DNA from: Nitrobacter sp035546855
GTDB lineage: Bacteria; Pseudomonadota; Alphaproteobacteria; Rhizobiales; Xanthobacteraceae
NCBI GenBank assembly: GCA_035546855.1
Contig: DASZVY010000040.1
Location: 62,001 to 126,000, forward strand
Direction of reading: 5' to 3'
DNA length: 64,000 nucleotides
The position numbers were made by a program, and so were the translations under genes. Below are positions 8,857 to 17,403 of the stretch, piece by piece; the first letter of the stretch is position 1, and every line of letters starts with the position of its first letter. The notes beneath the pieces are model-generated. The model ran no database searches and had not been told where the DNA came from. It was given only the letters and a program-made list of their open reading frames with translations.

Positions 8857-10233
8857 GTGGCCCGGGAAATTCGTCTCAACGCCTTCGTCATGAACTGTGT
8901 CGGCCACCAGTCGCCCGGGCTGTGGACGCATCCGCGCGACCGCTCCAGCGACTACAACCGCCTGCCTTACTGGCTCGATCTCGCGCGCATTCTCGAGCGC
9001 GGTCGGTTCGACGGCATGTTTCTCGCGGACGTACTCGGCACCTACGACGTATACGGCGGAACGCCCGACGCGGCGTTGCGCAATGCCGCGCAGGTGCCTG
9101 TCAACGATCCGATGATGCTGATCTCCGCGATGGCCTCGGTGACGCAGAATCTCGGCTTCGGCGTCACCTGCACCTTGTCCTACGAGCCGCCCTTCCCCTT
9201 CGCGCGGCGGATGTCGACGCTCGATCACCTTACGGAGGGGCGCATCGGCTGGAATATCGTCACCGGCTATCTCAACAGCGCCGCGCGCGGCATGGGCAAG
9301 AGCGGACAGACCGCCCATGACGCCCGCTACGACGTCGCGGACGACTACATGGAGGTGGTCTACAAGCTCTGGGAGGGAAGCTGGGACAACGACGCCGTGC
9401 TGCGCGACCGCGCGCGCGGCATCTTTACCGATCCGGCGAAGGTTCATCGCGTGCATCACGACAGCGACGATTACAAGCTCGACGGCATTCATCTCAGCGA
9501 ACCATCGCCGCAGCGCACGCCGGTGCTGTATCAGGCCGGCACCTCGCCGCGCGGCCGCGAGTTCGCCGCCAAGCACGCTGAATGCGTGTTCATGTCGGGG
9601 CCGTCAGCCAAGGTGATCGGACCGCGCGTCGCGGCGATCCGTGCGCTCGCGCCGACATACGGCCGCAAGCCGTCCGATATCCTGATGTTCAGCATGATGA
9701 CGGTGATTCTCGGCCGCACCAAAGAGGAGGCCGAGGCGAAACATGCGGAGTACCGCCGCCACGTCAGCCACGAGGGCGCGCTGACGCTGATGTCCGGCTG
9801 GACCGGCGTTGACTTCTCCGGCCTCGCGCTCGACCAGAAGGTCGAGCACGTGGAGAACGAAGCCGGCCGTTCGGCCCTGGACAACGTCACCCGCGCCGAT
9901 CCTGGCCGGGTGTGGACCGTGCGCGAAGTGGCGGAGCATGTCGGCATCGGCGGCGCCGGGCCCGTCGTCGTCGGAACGCCGCAATCGGTGGCCGATGCCA
10001 TCGAGGACTGGGTCGAAAAGACCGACGTCGACGGCCTCAACCTCTGCTACACGGTGACGCCGGAATGTTTTGAGGACGTGACCGATCTGCTGGTGCCGGA
10101 ACTCACCGCGCGCGGGATTTACAAGACGACGTATCAGCCCGGCACCTTGCGGGAAAAGCTGTTCGGCGCGGGCCATGCGCGGCTCGGCGCCACGCATATT
10201 GCGGACACGTTTCGACGCAAGAACTCTTTATAG
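8857..10233 (+). CDS. LLM class flavin-dependent monooxygenase, NtaA/SnaA/DszA family
   Basis: A GTG start at 8857 is preceded by AAAGGA seven bases upstream; the product has 458 residues. The N-terminus VMNCVGHQSPGLWTHPRDRS, the segment RLPYWLDLARILERGRFDGMFLADVLG and the phosphate-binding QAGTSPRGREFAAKHAECVF region are characteristic of the FMNH2-using NtaA/DszA group. These enzymes oxygenate nitrilotriacetate, dibenzothiophene sulfone and similar substrates with flavin supplied by a separate reductase. No flavin reductase gene lies beside it. The nearest reductase is the ferredoxin-NADP reductase at 12737, a different class. The substrate is unknown. Confidence 0.94.
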   Translation: MAREIRLNAFVMNCVGHQSPGLWTHPRDRSSDYNRLPYWLDLARILERGRFDGMFLADVLGTYDVYGGTPDAALRNAAQVPVNDPMMLISAMASVTQNLGFGVTCTLSYEPPFPFARRMSTLDHLTEGRIGWNIVTGYLNSAARGMGKSGQTAHDARYDVADDYMEVVYKLWEGSWDNDAVLRDRARGIFTDPAKVHRVHHDSDDYKLDGIHLSEPSPQRTPVLYQAGTSPRGREFAAKHAECVFMSGPSAKVIGPRVAAIRALAPTYGRKPSDILMFSMMTVILGRTKEEAEAKHAEYRRHVSHEGALTLMSGWTGVDFSGLALDQKVEHVENEAGRSALDNVTRADPGRVWTVREVAEHVGIGGAGPVVVGTPQSVADAIEDWVEKTDVDGLNLCYTVTPECFEDVTDLLVPELTARGIYKTTYQPGTLREKLFGAGHARLGATHIADTFRRKNSL

Positions 10234-10256
10234 AGAAGAAAGTCGCACAGCCTTAT

Positions 10257-10280
10257 CACCTCCCCCTTCGGGGGGTGGAA
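10257..10280. terminator. UUCG-capped hairpin between convergent genes
   Basis: CCCCC (10262-10266) and GGGGG (10271-10275) close a TTCG tetraloop, and the outer CC/GG pairs extend the stem. It lies in the 106-bp gap between the convergent genes ending at 10233 and 10340, so it may serve both. No long T-tract is present on either side. Confidence 0.5.
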
Positions 10281-10339
10281 GCTCGCCACCCTTCCCATAA
10301 AATGTATCCATCGAAACGAGACCTAAGAACTATCGTCGA

Positions 10340-11305
10340 TCACCCCTCACGCGCTGGCACCGGCGGCGTGCCGTGGGTGTGGAACGACTCGATGGTCTTG
10401 AGGCCCCACGCCTGCCCCTTCTTGCGTTCCTCCTCGGTCCACACGATCGGCTTCCAGTCCGGTGCGAGGATGAGGCGCGCGCCGGCATTGGCGACCTCAA
10501 CGCGATTGCCGCCGGGTTCGTAGACATAGAGGAAGAACGTCTGCTGGATCGCGTGCTTGTGCGGCCCGGTCTCGATGAAGACGCCGTTCTCCAGGAAAAT
10601 GTCGGCGGCGCGCAGGATATCCTCGCGGCTGTCGAGCGCGTAGGTGACGTGATGAAAGCGCCCCTTGGTGCCGGAATGATCGCGCGAATAGGCGAAGTCA
10701 TAGCTCTTGTTCGACATCGTCATCCACATCGCCGCCTCGGTGCCGTCGTTGAGCACGATCTGCTCGGTGAGCCGGCAGCCGAGATAGGTCTCGAAGAAAA
10801 TCCGGTTGGCCTTGATATCCACCGCGAGGCAATTGAGGTGATCGAGCCTGCGCACATTGACGCCGCGCGCAGGAAAGCGCTGCGCCTGATTTTTCAAGGC
10901 GGGCTTCAGCTCCGGCGGGGGATCGTACCATTCGGTCTCGTAATAAAGCTCGAGGATGTGGCCGTCGGGATCGCGGCAGCGAAAGGCCGGGCCGTGGCCG
11001 AGATCGCCGTCGGTCCAGCCGATCGCAAACTCGGTGCCCGTGAGCGCGGCGACGCGCCGCTCCAGCGCCTGCGGGCTGCGCGCGCGCAACGCCATATGCT
11101 CCATGCCCGACGTCTTCGACGCCGTGAGCTTCAGCGAATAACGCTCGTAGTCATCCCAGCCGCGCAGATAAACCGATTCGCCCTTGCGGCCGCTGATGGT
11201 CATGCCCATCACATCGACGAAGAATTTCAGGCTTTCGTCCGGTTTCGGCGTCAGCAGTTCCAGATGGCCGAGATGGGCGAGATCGTGGATGGGCTCGGGA
11301 GTCAT
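10340..11305 (-). CDS. Extradiol ring-cleavage dioxygenase of the VOC superfamily (catechol 2,3-dioxygenase-like)
   Basis: A 321-residue protein with two glyoxalase/VOC repeats: residues about 10-125 (LGHLELLTPKPDESLKFF) and about 150-275 (RLDHLNCLAVDIKANRIFF). The iron ligands of the catalytic C-terminal repeat are intact: His in LDHLN, His in GRFHHVTYALD and Glu in NRVEVANAG. It should cleave a catechol-type diol meta to the hydroxyls using Fe(II) and O2. It lies upstream of nothing obvious on its strand except the PrpF-like gene 90 bp away, so the two may form a small aromatic-degradation operon. Confidence 0.92.
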   Translation of the reverse strand: MTPEPIHDLAHLGHLELLTPKPDESLKFFVDVMGMTISGRKGESVYLRGWDDYERYSLKLTASKTSGMEHMALRARSPQALERRVAALTGTEFAIGWTDGDLGHGPAFRCRDPDGHILELYYETEWYDPPPELKPALKNQAQRFPARGVNVRRLDHLNCLAVDIKANRIFFETYLGCRLTEQIVLNDGTEAAMWMTMSNKSYDFAYSRDHSGTKGRFHHVTYALDSREDILRAADIFLENGVFIETGPHKHAIQQTFFLYVYEPGGNRVEVANAGARLILAPDWKPIVWTEEERKKGQAWGLKTIESFHTHGTPPVPAREG

Positions 11306-11394
11306 GTCGTAAGACCTTTATTGCCCGCCGCGCGAATGGAGCGGATTTGACATTCTAGCGGCAGCTTCGCAATCGGGAGAATTCGGGATCGTCC

Positions 11395-12513
11395 CTATTC
11401 AGCCGCCTGTCGCGTCGCGTCGATCGACCACCCGGACGCCGCACGCGGGGAGACGAACACCGTTCCGTCAAAGAGCTTCCGCGCGGTCCGCACGAGCCCG
11501 GCCCGCTTGACGACCGGCCTTGCAGCATCGCCGTCGACTTCGAGGCGCACCGTGAACTCGCCGGTCGGATGCTCCACGGAAAACGTCTTGGCCGGGCCAT
11601 CCGGCACCTGCGCGATGCGCGCGCCCGGCGATCCCGGCAGCACACAGGCGGTCGCGACTGACACGGCGGCGAAGACGCCGATCGACGCATGGCATTCATG
11701 TGGAATGAAGCTGCGGGTGCAGACATGGCCACCTGCCCGAGGCGGCGCCAGCAGCGCGATCTTTGGAACGACCTTGCCGGAGACGTCGCCGAGGTTCATC
11801 AGCGGACCGGCGGCAAGACGGATGCGCTCGATACGCGCCTTCAGGGCTCCGTCGGCATTGAGCTGATCGCGCGGCTCGTAGCCGGTGACCCCGGCGTCGG
11901 CAGCCGCCATCACGACGACCGGCATGCCGTTGTCGATCAGGGTGACGTCGACACCCTCGACGCGATCCACATTGTTGCCGGTGGGCAGCAAGGCCCCGCA
12001 GACCGAGCCCGCGGCATCGAGGAAGTCGACCGCGATCATCGCGGACGTTCCCGGCACGCCGTCGATGCGGGTGCCGCCCTCGTAATTCACGACGCCGTTC
12101 GGCGTCTGCACCAGAAGATCGGCGACAGTCCCGGTATTGATCGTGCGCACCCGCACGCGTGTGGCGGGATGGGTGGACTTGACCAGACCGCGCTCGATCG
12201 CGAACGGCGCAACGCCGGAGAGAATATTGCCGCAGTTCGGCGTGGTGTCGACCATCGCCTTGTCCACCACCACCTGCGCGAACAGGAATTCGACATCGAT
12301 GCCGGGCTTGATCGAACGGGAGACGATGGCGACCTTGCTGGTGAGCGGATGCGCGCCGCCGATGCCGTCGATCTGTCGCGGATCGGGGGAGCCCAGCGCG
12401 GCCAGCAGAATGCGGTCTCGGCTCTCGGTGTCGGCTGGCAGGTCGGTTGCGACAAAATAGGCACCTTTTGAGGTGCCGCCCCGCATCAGCATGCAGGGGA
12501 TGCCGGTTTGCAT
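11395..12513 (-). CDS. 4-oxalomesaconate tautomerase-like protein (PrpF family)
   Basis: A 372-residue member of the PrpF fold (diaminopimelate-epimerase-like). The family start CMLMRGGTSKGAYFVATDLP, the segment LGSPDPRQIDGIGGAHPLTS and the second active-site segment PNCGNILSGVAPFAIE are clear. The N-terminal half is closest in pattern to GalD, which tautomerises 4-oxalomesaconate in gallate/protocatechuate 4,5-cleavage. A role as another PrpF-family isomerase (aconitate or methylitaconate) cannot be excluded, because E. barkeri methylitaconate isomerase belongs to the same family. The rest of neither pathway is present here. It is adjacent to the extradiol dioxygenase on the same strand. Confidence 0.88.
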   Translation of the reverse strand: MQTGIPCMLMRGGTSKGAYFVATDLPADTESRDRILLAALGSPDPRQIDGIGGAHPLTSKVAIVSRSIKPGIDVEFLFAQVVVDKAMVDTTPNCGNILSGVAPFAIERGLVKSTHPATRVRVRTINTGTVADLLVQTPNGVVNYEGGTRIDGVPGTSAMIAVDFLDAAGSVCGALLPTGNNVDRVEGVDVTLIDNGMPVVVMAAADAGVTGYEPRDQLNADGALKARIERIRLAAGPLMNLGDVSGKVVPKIALLAPPRAGGHVCTRSFIPHECHASIGVFAAVSVATACVLPGSPGARIAQVPDGPAKTFSVEHPTGEFTVRLEVDGDAARPVVKRAGLVRTARKLFDGTVFVSPRAASGWSIDATRQAAE

Positions 12514-12736
12514 GGAGTCCTCCCGCGGCCATTGCGGGGATTAGAGCACAGGCCGCGGAGATTGAAAACAACGCCTCCGCAATGCAGTTTCCGGATGGAA
12601 ACCCGAATGCTTCGCGATGAAACCTTTTCCGTCAGTCGTGAAGCCGCGTCGGGGCCATCGCGAATCCAGTGCCCGCTCGATGCAAAAAACGGAACGGATT
12701 CCGGACCCGCTCGCCGCGAGCCGGAAGGACAAATGG

Positions 12737-13510
12737 TCAGCGTTCGGCGAACGCCTTCTCGACCACGAACTGGCCGGGTTCACCGTGATTGCCCTCGATG
12801 AAGCCGCGGCGCGTCAGCAGTTCATGCGTGTCTTTGAGCAGCGCCGGGCTGCCGCAGATCATCACGCGGTCGTGCGCGGCATCGAGAGAGGCCAGGTTGA
12901 TATCGGCGAACAGCTTGCCCGATGCCATGAGGTCGGTGATGCGGCCGCGATTGCGGAACGGATCGCGCGTCACGGTCGGATAGTAAATCAATTGATTGCG
13001 AACCAGTTCGCCGATCAGTTCGTCGTTCGGCAATGTCTCGGTGATCATCTCGCCATAGGCGAGCTCGGCGACACGACGGCAGCCGTGCAGCAGCACCACC
13101 TTCTCGAAGCGATCGTAGGTCTCGGGATCCTTGATGACGCTGAGGAAGGGCGCGAGGCCGGTACCGGTGCCGATCAGATAGAGGTTGCGGCCATCCTCGA
13201 GATTATCGATGACCAGCGTGCCGGTGGCCTTGCGGCTGACGATGATCTCGTCGCCCTCTTTCAGATGCTGGAGGCGCGAGGTCAGCGGCCCGTCCTGCAC
13301 CTTGATGGAGAAGAATTCGAGCCGGTCCTCGTAGTTTGCGCTGGCGACGCTGTAGGCGCGCAGCAGCGGCTTGTCGTTGACCTTGAGCCCGATCATCGTG
13401 AATTCGCCGTTGCGGAAACGGAACGACGGATCGCGGGTGGTGGTGAAGGAAAACAGCGTGTCGGTCCAGTGGTGAACGCTGAGAACGCTTTCCTGATTGA
13501 AATTGCTCAT
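12737..13510 (-). CDS. fpr: Ferredoxin/flavodoxin--NADP+ reductase
   Basis: The start at 13510 (MSNFNQESVLSVHHW) gives 257 residues, the usual Fpr length. FAD-binding LLRAYSVASANYEDRLEFFS, the GTGTGLAPFLSVI nucleotide loop and MICGSPALLKDTHELL are all present. It exchanges electrons between NADPH and ferredoxin or flavodoxin in the cytoplasm. It is transcribed divergently from the enamidase gene, with the palindromic operator-like site at 13590-13625 between them. This makes it a candidate supplier of reduced ferredoxin to the 6-hydroxynicotinate reductase-like enzyme at 22972 (inference). A housekeeping or oxidative stress role is the alternative. Confidence 0.93.
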   Translation of the reverse strand: MSNFNQESVLSVHHWTDTLFSFTTTRDPSFRFRNGEFTMIGLKVNDKPLLRAYSVASANYEDRLEFFSIKVQDGPLTSRLQHLKEGDEIIVSRKATGTLVIDNLEDGRNLYLIGTGTGLAPFLSVIKDPETYDRFEKVVLLHGCRRVAELAYGEMITETLPNDELIGELVRNQLIYYPTVTRDPFRNRGRITDLMASGKLFADINLASLDAAHDRVMICGSPALLKDTHELLTRRGFIEGNHGEPGQFVVEKAFAER

Positions 13511-13589
13511 GCCTGTGATTCCAGTTTTGGCCGCTGACATCGGTCGGGCCAGTTGCGGAATTTGCGGCAGGGCTGCATTGTGCCGCTCA

Positions 13590-13625
13590 ATTCATTTGCA
13601 TACATTCATTAGTATACAAATGAAT
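13590..13625. promoter_or_regulatory. Putative MarR (NicR-like) operator between fpr and the enamidase gene
   Basis: Arms ATTCATTTGCATAC (13590-13603) and GTATACAAATGAAT (13612-13625) are inverted with one mismatch. The right half also forms a 16-bp near-palindrome CATTAGTATACAAATG (13607-13622). This matches 13 of 16 positions of the perfect palindrome upstream of the nicotinate hydroxylase genes. It sits about 80 bp from both divergent start codons. Confidence 0.65.
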
Positions 13626-13709
13626 AATCCATCTTGATCCGGCCGTCAAGGCGGGGTGAAGATGCGGTCTGACTGCCAGTCAAGACATTGAGAGAAAAGG
13701 AATAAATCC

Positions 13710-14912
13710 ATGGCTCACGACGCTCCCCAAGGCCCGTCCGGTCCCACCAAGCTCGTCGTCCGCAACATCGGCCTGCTGCTCAGCGGGGCCATGGAAAAGC
13801 CGATCCTCGACGCCGACACGATCGTCGCCGAGAACGGCAAGATCACCGCGATCGGGCGCGCCAAGGACGTCGACCAGGAGGGCGCGACGACGATCGTCGA
13901 CGCCAACGGCACGACCGTGACGCCAGGGCTGATCGACAGCCATGTGCATCCGGTGGCCGGCGACTGGACGCCGCGGCAGAACCAGATCGGCTGGATCGAC
14001 AGCTTCCTCCACGGCGGCGTCACCACGATGATCTCGGCAGGCGAGGTCCACATGCCGGGCCGACCGCGGGACGTGGTCGGGCTCAAGGCGATGGCGATCT
14101 TCGCCCAGCGCGCGTTCTGGACGCTGCGTCCGGGCGGCGTGAAGGTGCACGCCGGCGCGCCTGTCATCGAGACCGAGATGGTGGAGGACGATTTCAAGGA
14201 ACTCGCCGCAGCCGGCGTCAAGCTGCTCGGCGAGGTCGGCCTCGGCGGCGTCAAGGACGGCCCCACCGCGCGCAAGATGGTCGGATGGGCGCGCAAGTAC
14301 GGCATCCAGAGCACGATCCATACCGGCGGGCCCTCGATCCCCGGCTCCGGGCTGATCGACGCGGACGTGGTGCTGGAAGCCGACACCGACGTGGTCGGCC
14401 ACATCAATGGCGGACACACCGCCCTGCCCGACGGCCAGATCCGCTGTATCTGCGAGGGTTGCAAGCGCGGCCTCGAGCTCGTGCACAACGGCAATGAGCG
14501 CTCGGCGCTCTACACGCTGCGCATCGCCAGGGAGATGAACGATCTCAGCCGCGTCATCCTGGGCACCGACGCGCCCGCGGGCTCCGGCGTGCAACCGCTC
14601 GGCATCCTGCGCATGGTGTCGCTGCTGTCGTCGCTCGGCGAGGTGCCGGCCGAGATTGCCTTCTGCTTCGCCACCGGCAATACCGCGCGAATGCGCGCGC
14701 TCGACTGCGGCCTGATCGAGGTGGGCCGGTCCGCCGACTTCGTCATCATGGACAAGGCGCAGCACTCGGCCGGCAAGAATCTGCTCGACAGCGTGCAACT
14801 CGGCGACCTTCCCGGCATCGGCATGACCATCATCGACGGCATCGTCCGCACCCAGCGCAGCCGCAACACGCCGCCGGCCGGCAAGGTGCCGACGATCGTT
14901 CTCGGACACTGA
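13710..14912 (+). CDS. ena: Enamidase (6-oxo-1,4,5,6-tetrahydronicotinate amidohydrolase)
   Basis: A 400-residue amidohydrolase that closely follows the E. barkeri enamidase pattern: VVRNIGLLLSGAMEKPILDA, TPGLIDSHVHPVAGDWTPRQ, GGVTTMISAGEVHMPGRPRD, GVKVHAGAPVIETEMVEDDF, GEVGLGGVKD, IHTGGPSIPGS, VVGHINGGHTALP, LGTDAPAGSGVQPLGILR and the terminal QRSRNTPPAGK. The metal-binding His/Asp motifs of the binuclear centre are intact. The enzyme hydrolyses the ring amide of 1,4,5,6-tetrahydro-6-oxonicotinate to 2-formylglutarate and ammonia. The ATG at 13710 follows AGAGAAAAGGAATAAATCC. It heads a plus-strand pair with an alpha/beta hydrolase and is preceded by the operator-like palindrome. Confidence 0.9.
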   Translation: MAHDAPQGPSGPTKLVVRNIGLLLSGAMEKPILDADTIVAENGKITAIGRAKDVDQEGATTIVDANGTTVTPGLIDSHVHPVAGDWTPRQNQIGWIDSFLHGGVTTMISAGEVHMPGRPRDVVGLKAMAIFAQRAFWTLRPGGVKVHAGAPVIETEMVEDDFKELAAAGVKLLGEVGLGGVKDGPTARKMVGWARKYGIQSTIHTGGPSIPGSGLIDADVVLEADTDVVGHINGGHTALPDGQIRCICEGCKRGLELVHNGNERSALYTLRIAREMNDLSRVILGTDAPAGSGVQPLGILRMVSLLSSLGEVPAEIAFCFATGNTARMRALDCGLIEVGRSADFVIMDKAQHSAGKNLLDSVQLGDLPGIGMTIIDGIVRTQRSRNTPPAGKVPTIVLGH

Positions 14913-14923
14913 GCGTTGACGGC

Positions 14924-15001
14924 GTCATTGCGACGAGCTTGGCGACGAAGCCATCCAGTTTGGCTGACGAATCTGGATTGCGTCGCCCCGCTCGCAATGA
15001 C
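14924..15001. repeat. Dispersed palindromic intergenic repeat, family 2, copy 1
   Basis: The unit opens GTCATTGCGACGAGC and closes GCTCGCAATGAC, with inner arms around CATCCAG and CTGGATTGCGTCGCC. This is the same plan as the copy at 56881-56961. It occupies the gap between the enamidase stop and the next start. Such units are common in Bradyrhizobium-group genomes and could act as transcript-stabilising or terminating hairpins. Confidence 0.8.
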
Positions 15002-15048
15002 AATGATGCCAACTGGCCCGTCGGGCCCAAAATCAATCGGGAGGCCCC

Positions 15049-16011
15049 ATGACTGCACCGCTCGATCCGATCATCGCCGAGATCATTCCGAAACTGCCGC
15101 TGCGTGACCCGCCGAGCATGACGCCGAAAAGCGCGCGGGATTCGCTGCGCGCGCTGGCGGATGCACGCGCTGCGGTGCCTCCGCCGCCGGTCGATCACGT
15201 TGCCGACATCACCGTCAAGGGCGCGTCCGGGCCATTGGCCGCGCGGGTCTATCGCAACGAATCGGGCAAATCGCCGACGGTGGTGTTCTTCCATGGCGGC
15301 GGCTGGGTCGCCGGCGATCTCGAAACCCACGACCGGCAGGCGCGACTGCTGGCGGTCGAGGCCGGCGCCGTCGTCATCTCCGTCGATTACCGGCGTCCCC
15401 CGGAGACGCGCTTTCCCGGTGCGTTCGAGGACTGCTTCGCCGCCACGCGCGACGTCATCGCGCGGCTTGCTGAGTTCGGCGGCGACCCGGCGCGCGTGGG
15501 CGTCGCCGGTGACAGCGCCGGCGGCAATCTCGCCGCGGCGGTGGCCCTCGCCTGCCGTGACGCCGGGATCAGGCTCGCCGGCCAGATGCTGGTTTATCCC
15601 GTCACCGATGTCGTCGGAAACTTTGCAAGCGCGGCGGAGAATGCGCGCTATCCGTCACGCGCCGAAAACGCGGAAGGCTATTTCCTGTCCCGCGCGGTGA
15701 TGGAATGGTTCGCCGGCCACTACCTTGCTGACCCCGCGCATGGCCGCGACTGGCGCGTGTCGCCGCTCCGCGCGCCGAGCCTCGCGGGCGTGGCGCCGGC
15801 GGTCGTCTGCACCGCGTGGTTCGATCCGCTGCGCGACGAGGGCAGAGCCTATGCGGAAGCGCTGAAGGCCGCTGGCGTTCCGACATCCTATCATGACGGC
15901 CCGGGCCTTATTCACGGCTATTTCGGCCTCGGTGACGCGGCGCCGTCCGCAAAGCAGGAAGCACAGCGCGTACGCGCCGATTTCAAAACGCTGCTCGATC
16001 GCGGGATTTGA
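15049..16011 (+). CDS. Alpha/beta hydrolase, hormone-sensitive-lipase family
   Basis: A 320-residue esterase-type protein with the HSL oxyanion motif FFHGGGWVAGD near residue 85, the nucleophile elbow GVAGDSAGGNLAAAV near residue 153, the acid in AWFDPLRDEG and the catalytic His in GLIHGYFGL. It would hydrolyse an ester or lactone. The start ATG at 15049 follows GGGAGGCCCC. It lies downstream of the enamidase, separated only by a repeat unit, so a role in processing a late nicotinate-ring product is possible but not shown. A generic carboxylesterase is the alternative. It converges with the MarR gene. Confidence 0.92.
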   Translation: MTAPLDPIIAEIIPKLPLRDPPSMTPKSARDSLRALADARAAVPPPPVDHVADITVKGASGPLAARVYRNESGKSPTVVFFHGGGWVAGDLETHDRQARLLAVEAGAVVISVDYRRPPETRFPGAFEDCFAATRDVIARLAEFGGDPARVGVAGDSAGGNLAAAVALACRDAGIRLAGQMLVYPVTDVVGNFASAAENARYPSRAENAEGYFLSRAVMEWFAGHYLADPAHGRDWRVSPLRAPSLAGVAPAVVCTAWFDPLRDEGRAYAEALKAAGVPTSYHDGPGLIHGYFGLGDAAPSAKQEAQRVRADFKTLLDRGI

Positions 16012-16165
16012 CGATCCGTCATCCTGATGGCCAGACCGGAGAATGAGGCGTCATCGTCCGCGAACGCGGACGATCCAGTCATCGAGGCGAGCCCATGGGA
16101 AATCCGCCTCGATAATCTGCAGATCTGTCCAAGAGGCGAAGATTCTCAGGGCGACGACTTCTGTG

Positions 16166-16651
16166 TCACCGCAACCTGCCGAGCAACGCGACCAGCGTCT
16201 CGCGTTCCCTCGCGTCCAGCGGCGCGAGCGTTTCGCGGCTGATGGCGAGCGCATTCGGCGCAACCTTCTCGGCCAGTTGTTGCCCGGCGCGCGTCAGACT
16301 CACGAGCAAGCGGCGGCCGTCGGTCGGATCGGCGCTGGTTTCGGTCAAGCCGCGCGCCGAAAGCCGATCAATCACGCCCTTGATGGTCGCAACGTCCATC
16401 GCGGTCAGACGTCCAAGTTGATTCTGCGAACATGGGCCGACTTCCGCGAGCTTCGACAGCGCCGCCCATTGCGTGGGCGTCAGGTTGATGCCGATCATCT
16501 CGGCGAAGATCGCGGAGTGACGCTGCGACACCTGACGCAGGATGAAGCCGACCTGCTCATCCAGAATATAAGACGGCTTCGCGGACCTCGATGCGCGGCG
16601 CGCAGCGGGAGCCTTGCCTGAAGAAGCTGTCTTCAACGACGATTTGGCCAT
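16166..16651 (-). CDS. nicR: MarR family transcriptional regulator, NicR-like
   Basis: A 161-residue protein with a basic N-terminal extension, followed by a winged-helix MarR domain: YILDEQVGFILRQVSQRHSA, LTPTQWAALSKLAEVGPCSQ, recognition region NQLGRLTAMDVATIKGVIDR, and wing DPTDGRRLLVSLTRAG. The pattern resembles NicR of Pseudomonas putida, which represses nicotinate genes and responds to 6-hydroxynicotinate (established for that species). It is 47 bp beyond the end of the transporter operon, so it could be the last gene of that transcript. Binding to the GTATAC-centred palindromes at 13607 and 24705 is inferred. Confidence 0.85.
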   Translation of the reverse strand: MAKSSLKTASSGKAPAARRASRSAKPSYILDEQVGFILRQVSQRHSAIFAEMIGINLTPTQWAALSKLAEVGPCSQNQLGRLTAMDVATIKGVIDRLSARGLTETSADPTDGRRLLVSLTRAGQQLAEKVAPNALAISRETLAPLDARERETLVALLGRLR

Positions 16652-16698
16652 ATTGGCTCCCGCAATCTGCCCGACCGGGCCACGATCGGATCGATCGA

Positions 16699-17403
16699 CT
16701 ATACCGCGAGATGCGCGTCGCGGATGTCCGGACGCGCCTCAAGCTCTTTCATGGTGCCGCTGAAACAGATGCGGCCGCGCTCGATGATGTAGGCCCGATC
16801 GGAGATCAGGTTGGCGAAATGGAGGTTCTGCTCGGACAGCACAATGCTGACCCCCTCCGTTTTCATGACCATGATCGCCTCGACCATCTGCTCGACGATC
16901 TTCGGCGACAGCCCCTCCGAGGGCTCGTCGAGCAGCACCAGCGACGGATTGCCCATCAGGGTGCGCGCGATGGTCAACATCTGCTGCTCACCGCCGCTCA
17001 TGCGGCCGCCGGGACGGTTGCGCATCTCGCCAAGGTTGGGAAACAACGTGAACAGCTTGTCGCGGGTCCATTGCGGCGCGTTCGGTCGCGGCGGCTGGCG
17101 GCCGACCTCGAGATTTTCCTCGACCGTGAGGTCGGTGAAGATGCGGCGTTCCTCCGGCACATAGCCAAGCCCGCTGCGCACGATGGCGTGGGTCGGCTGG
17201 TCGGACACGTCCTTGCCATCGAACACGATGCGGCCTTTGCGTTGCGCCACCAGGCCAACAATCGAGCGGAATGTCGTGGACTTGCCGGCGCCGTTGCGGC
17301 CCAGCAGAGCGACGACTTCGCTACTGCCGACCTCGAGCGCCACATCGAACAGGATATGCGCGGGCCCGTAAAAGCTGTTGAGGCCCTGAACCGAGAGCTT
17401 CAT
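16699..17403 (-). CDS. livF: Branched-chain-type ABC transporter ATP-binding protein LivF
   Basis: A 234-residue ATPase with Walker A GRNGAGKSTT near residue 36, signature MSGGEQQML, Walker B LVLLDEPSEG and the LivF-type switch VLSEQNLHFA. It overlaps the LivG gene by four bases (17400-17403), indicating coupling. It energises the importer made with 17400, 18188 and 20130. Because the whole transporter follows the 6-hydroxynicotinate reductase gene on one strand, its cargo is more likely nicotinate or a pathway intermediate than branched-chain amino acids (inference). Confidence 0.95.
   Translation of the reverse strand: MKLSVQGLNSFYGPAHILFDVALEVGSSEVVALLGRNGAGKSTTFRSIVGLVAQRKGRIVFDGKDVSDQPTHAIVRSGLGYVPEERRIFTDLTVEENLEVGRQPPRPNAPQWTRDKLFTLFPNLGEMRNRPGGRMSGGEQQMLTIARTLMGNPSLVLLDEPSEGLSPKIVEQMVEAIMVMKTEGVSIVLSEQNLHFANLISDRAYIIERGRICFSGTMKELEARPDIRDAHLAV

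Noticed and set aside
11395..12513. Methylitaconate isomerase of a complete E. barkeri nicotinate fermentation
   Set aside because: The protein is of the right family, but the N-terminal pattern fits 4-oxalomesaconate tautomerase better and the mutase, dehydratase and hydratase genes of that pathway are absent from the window.
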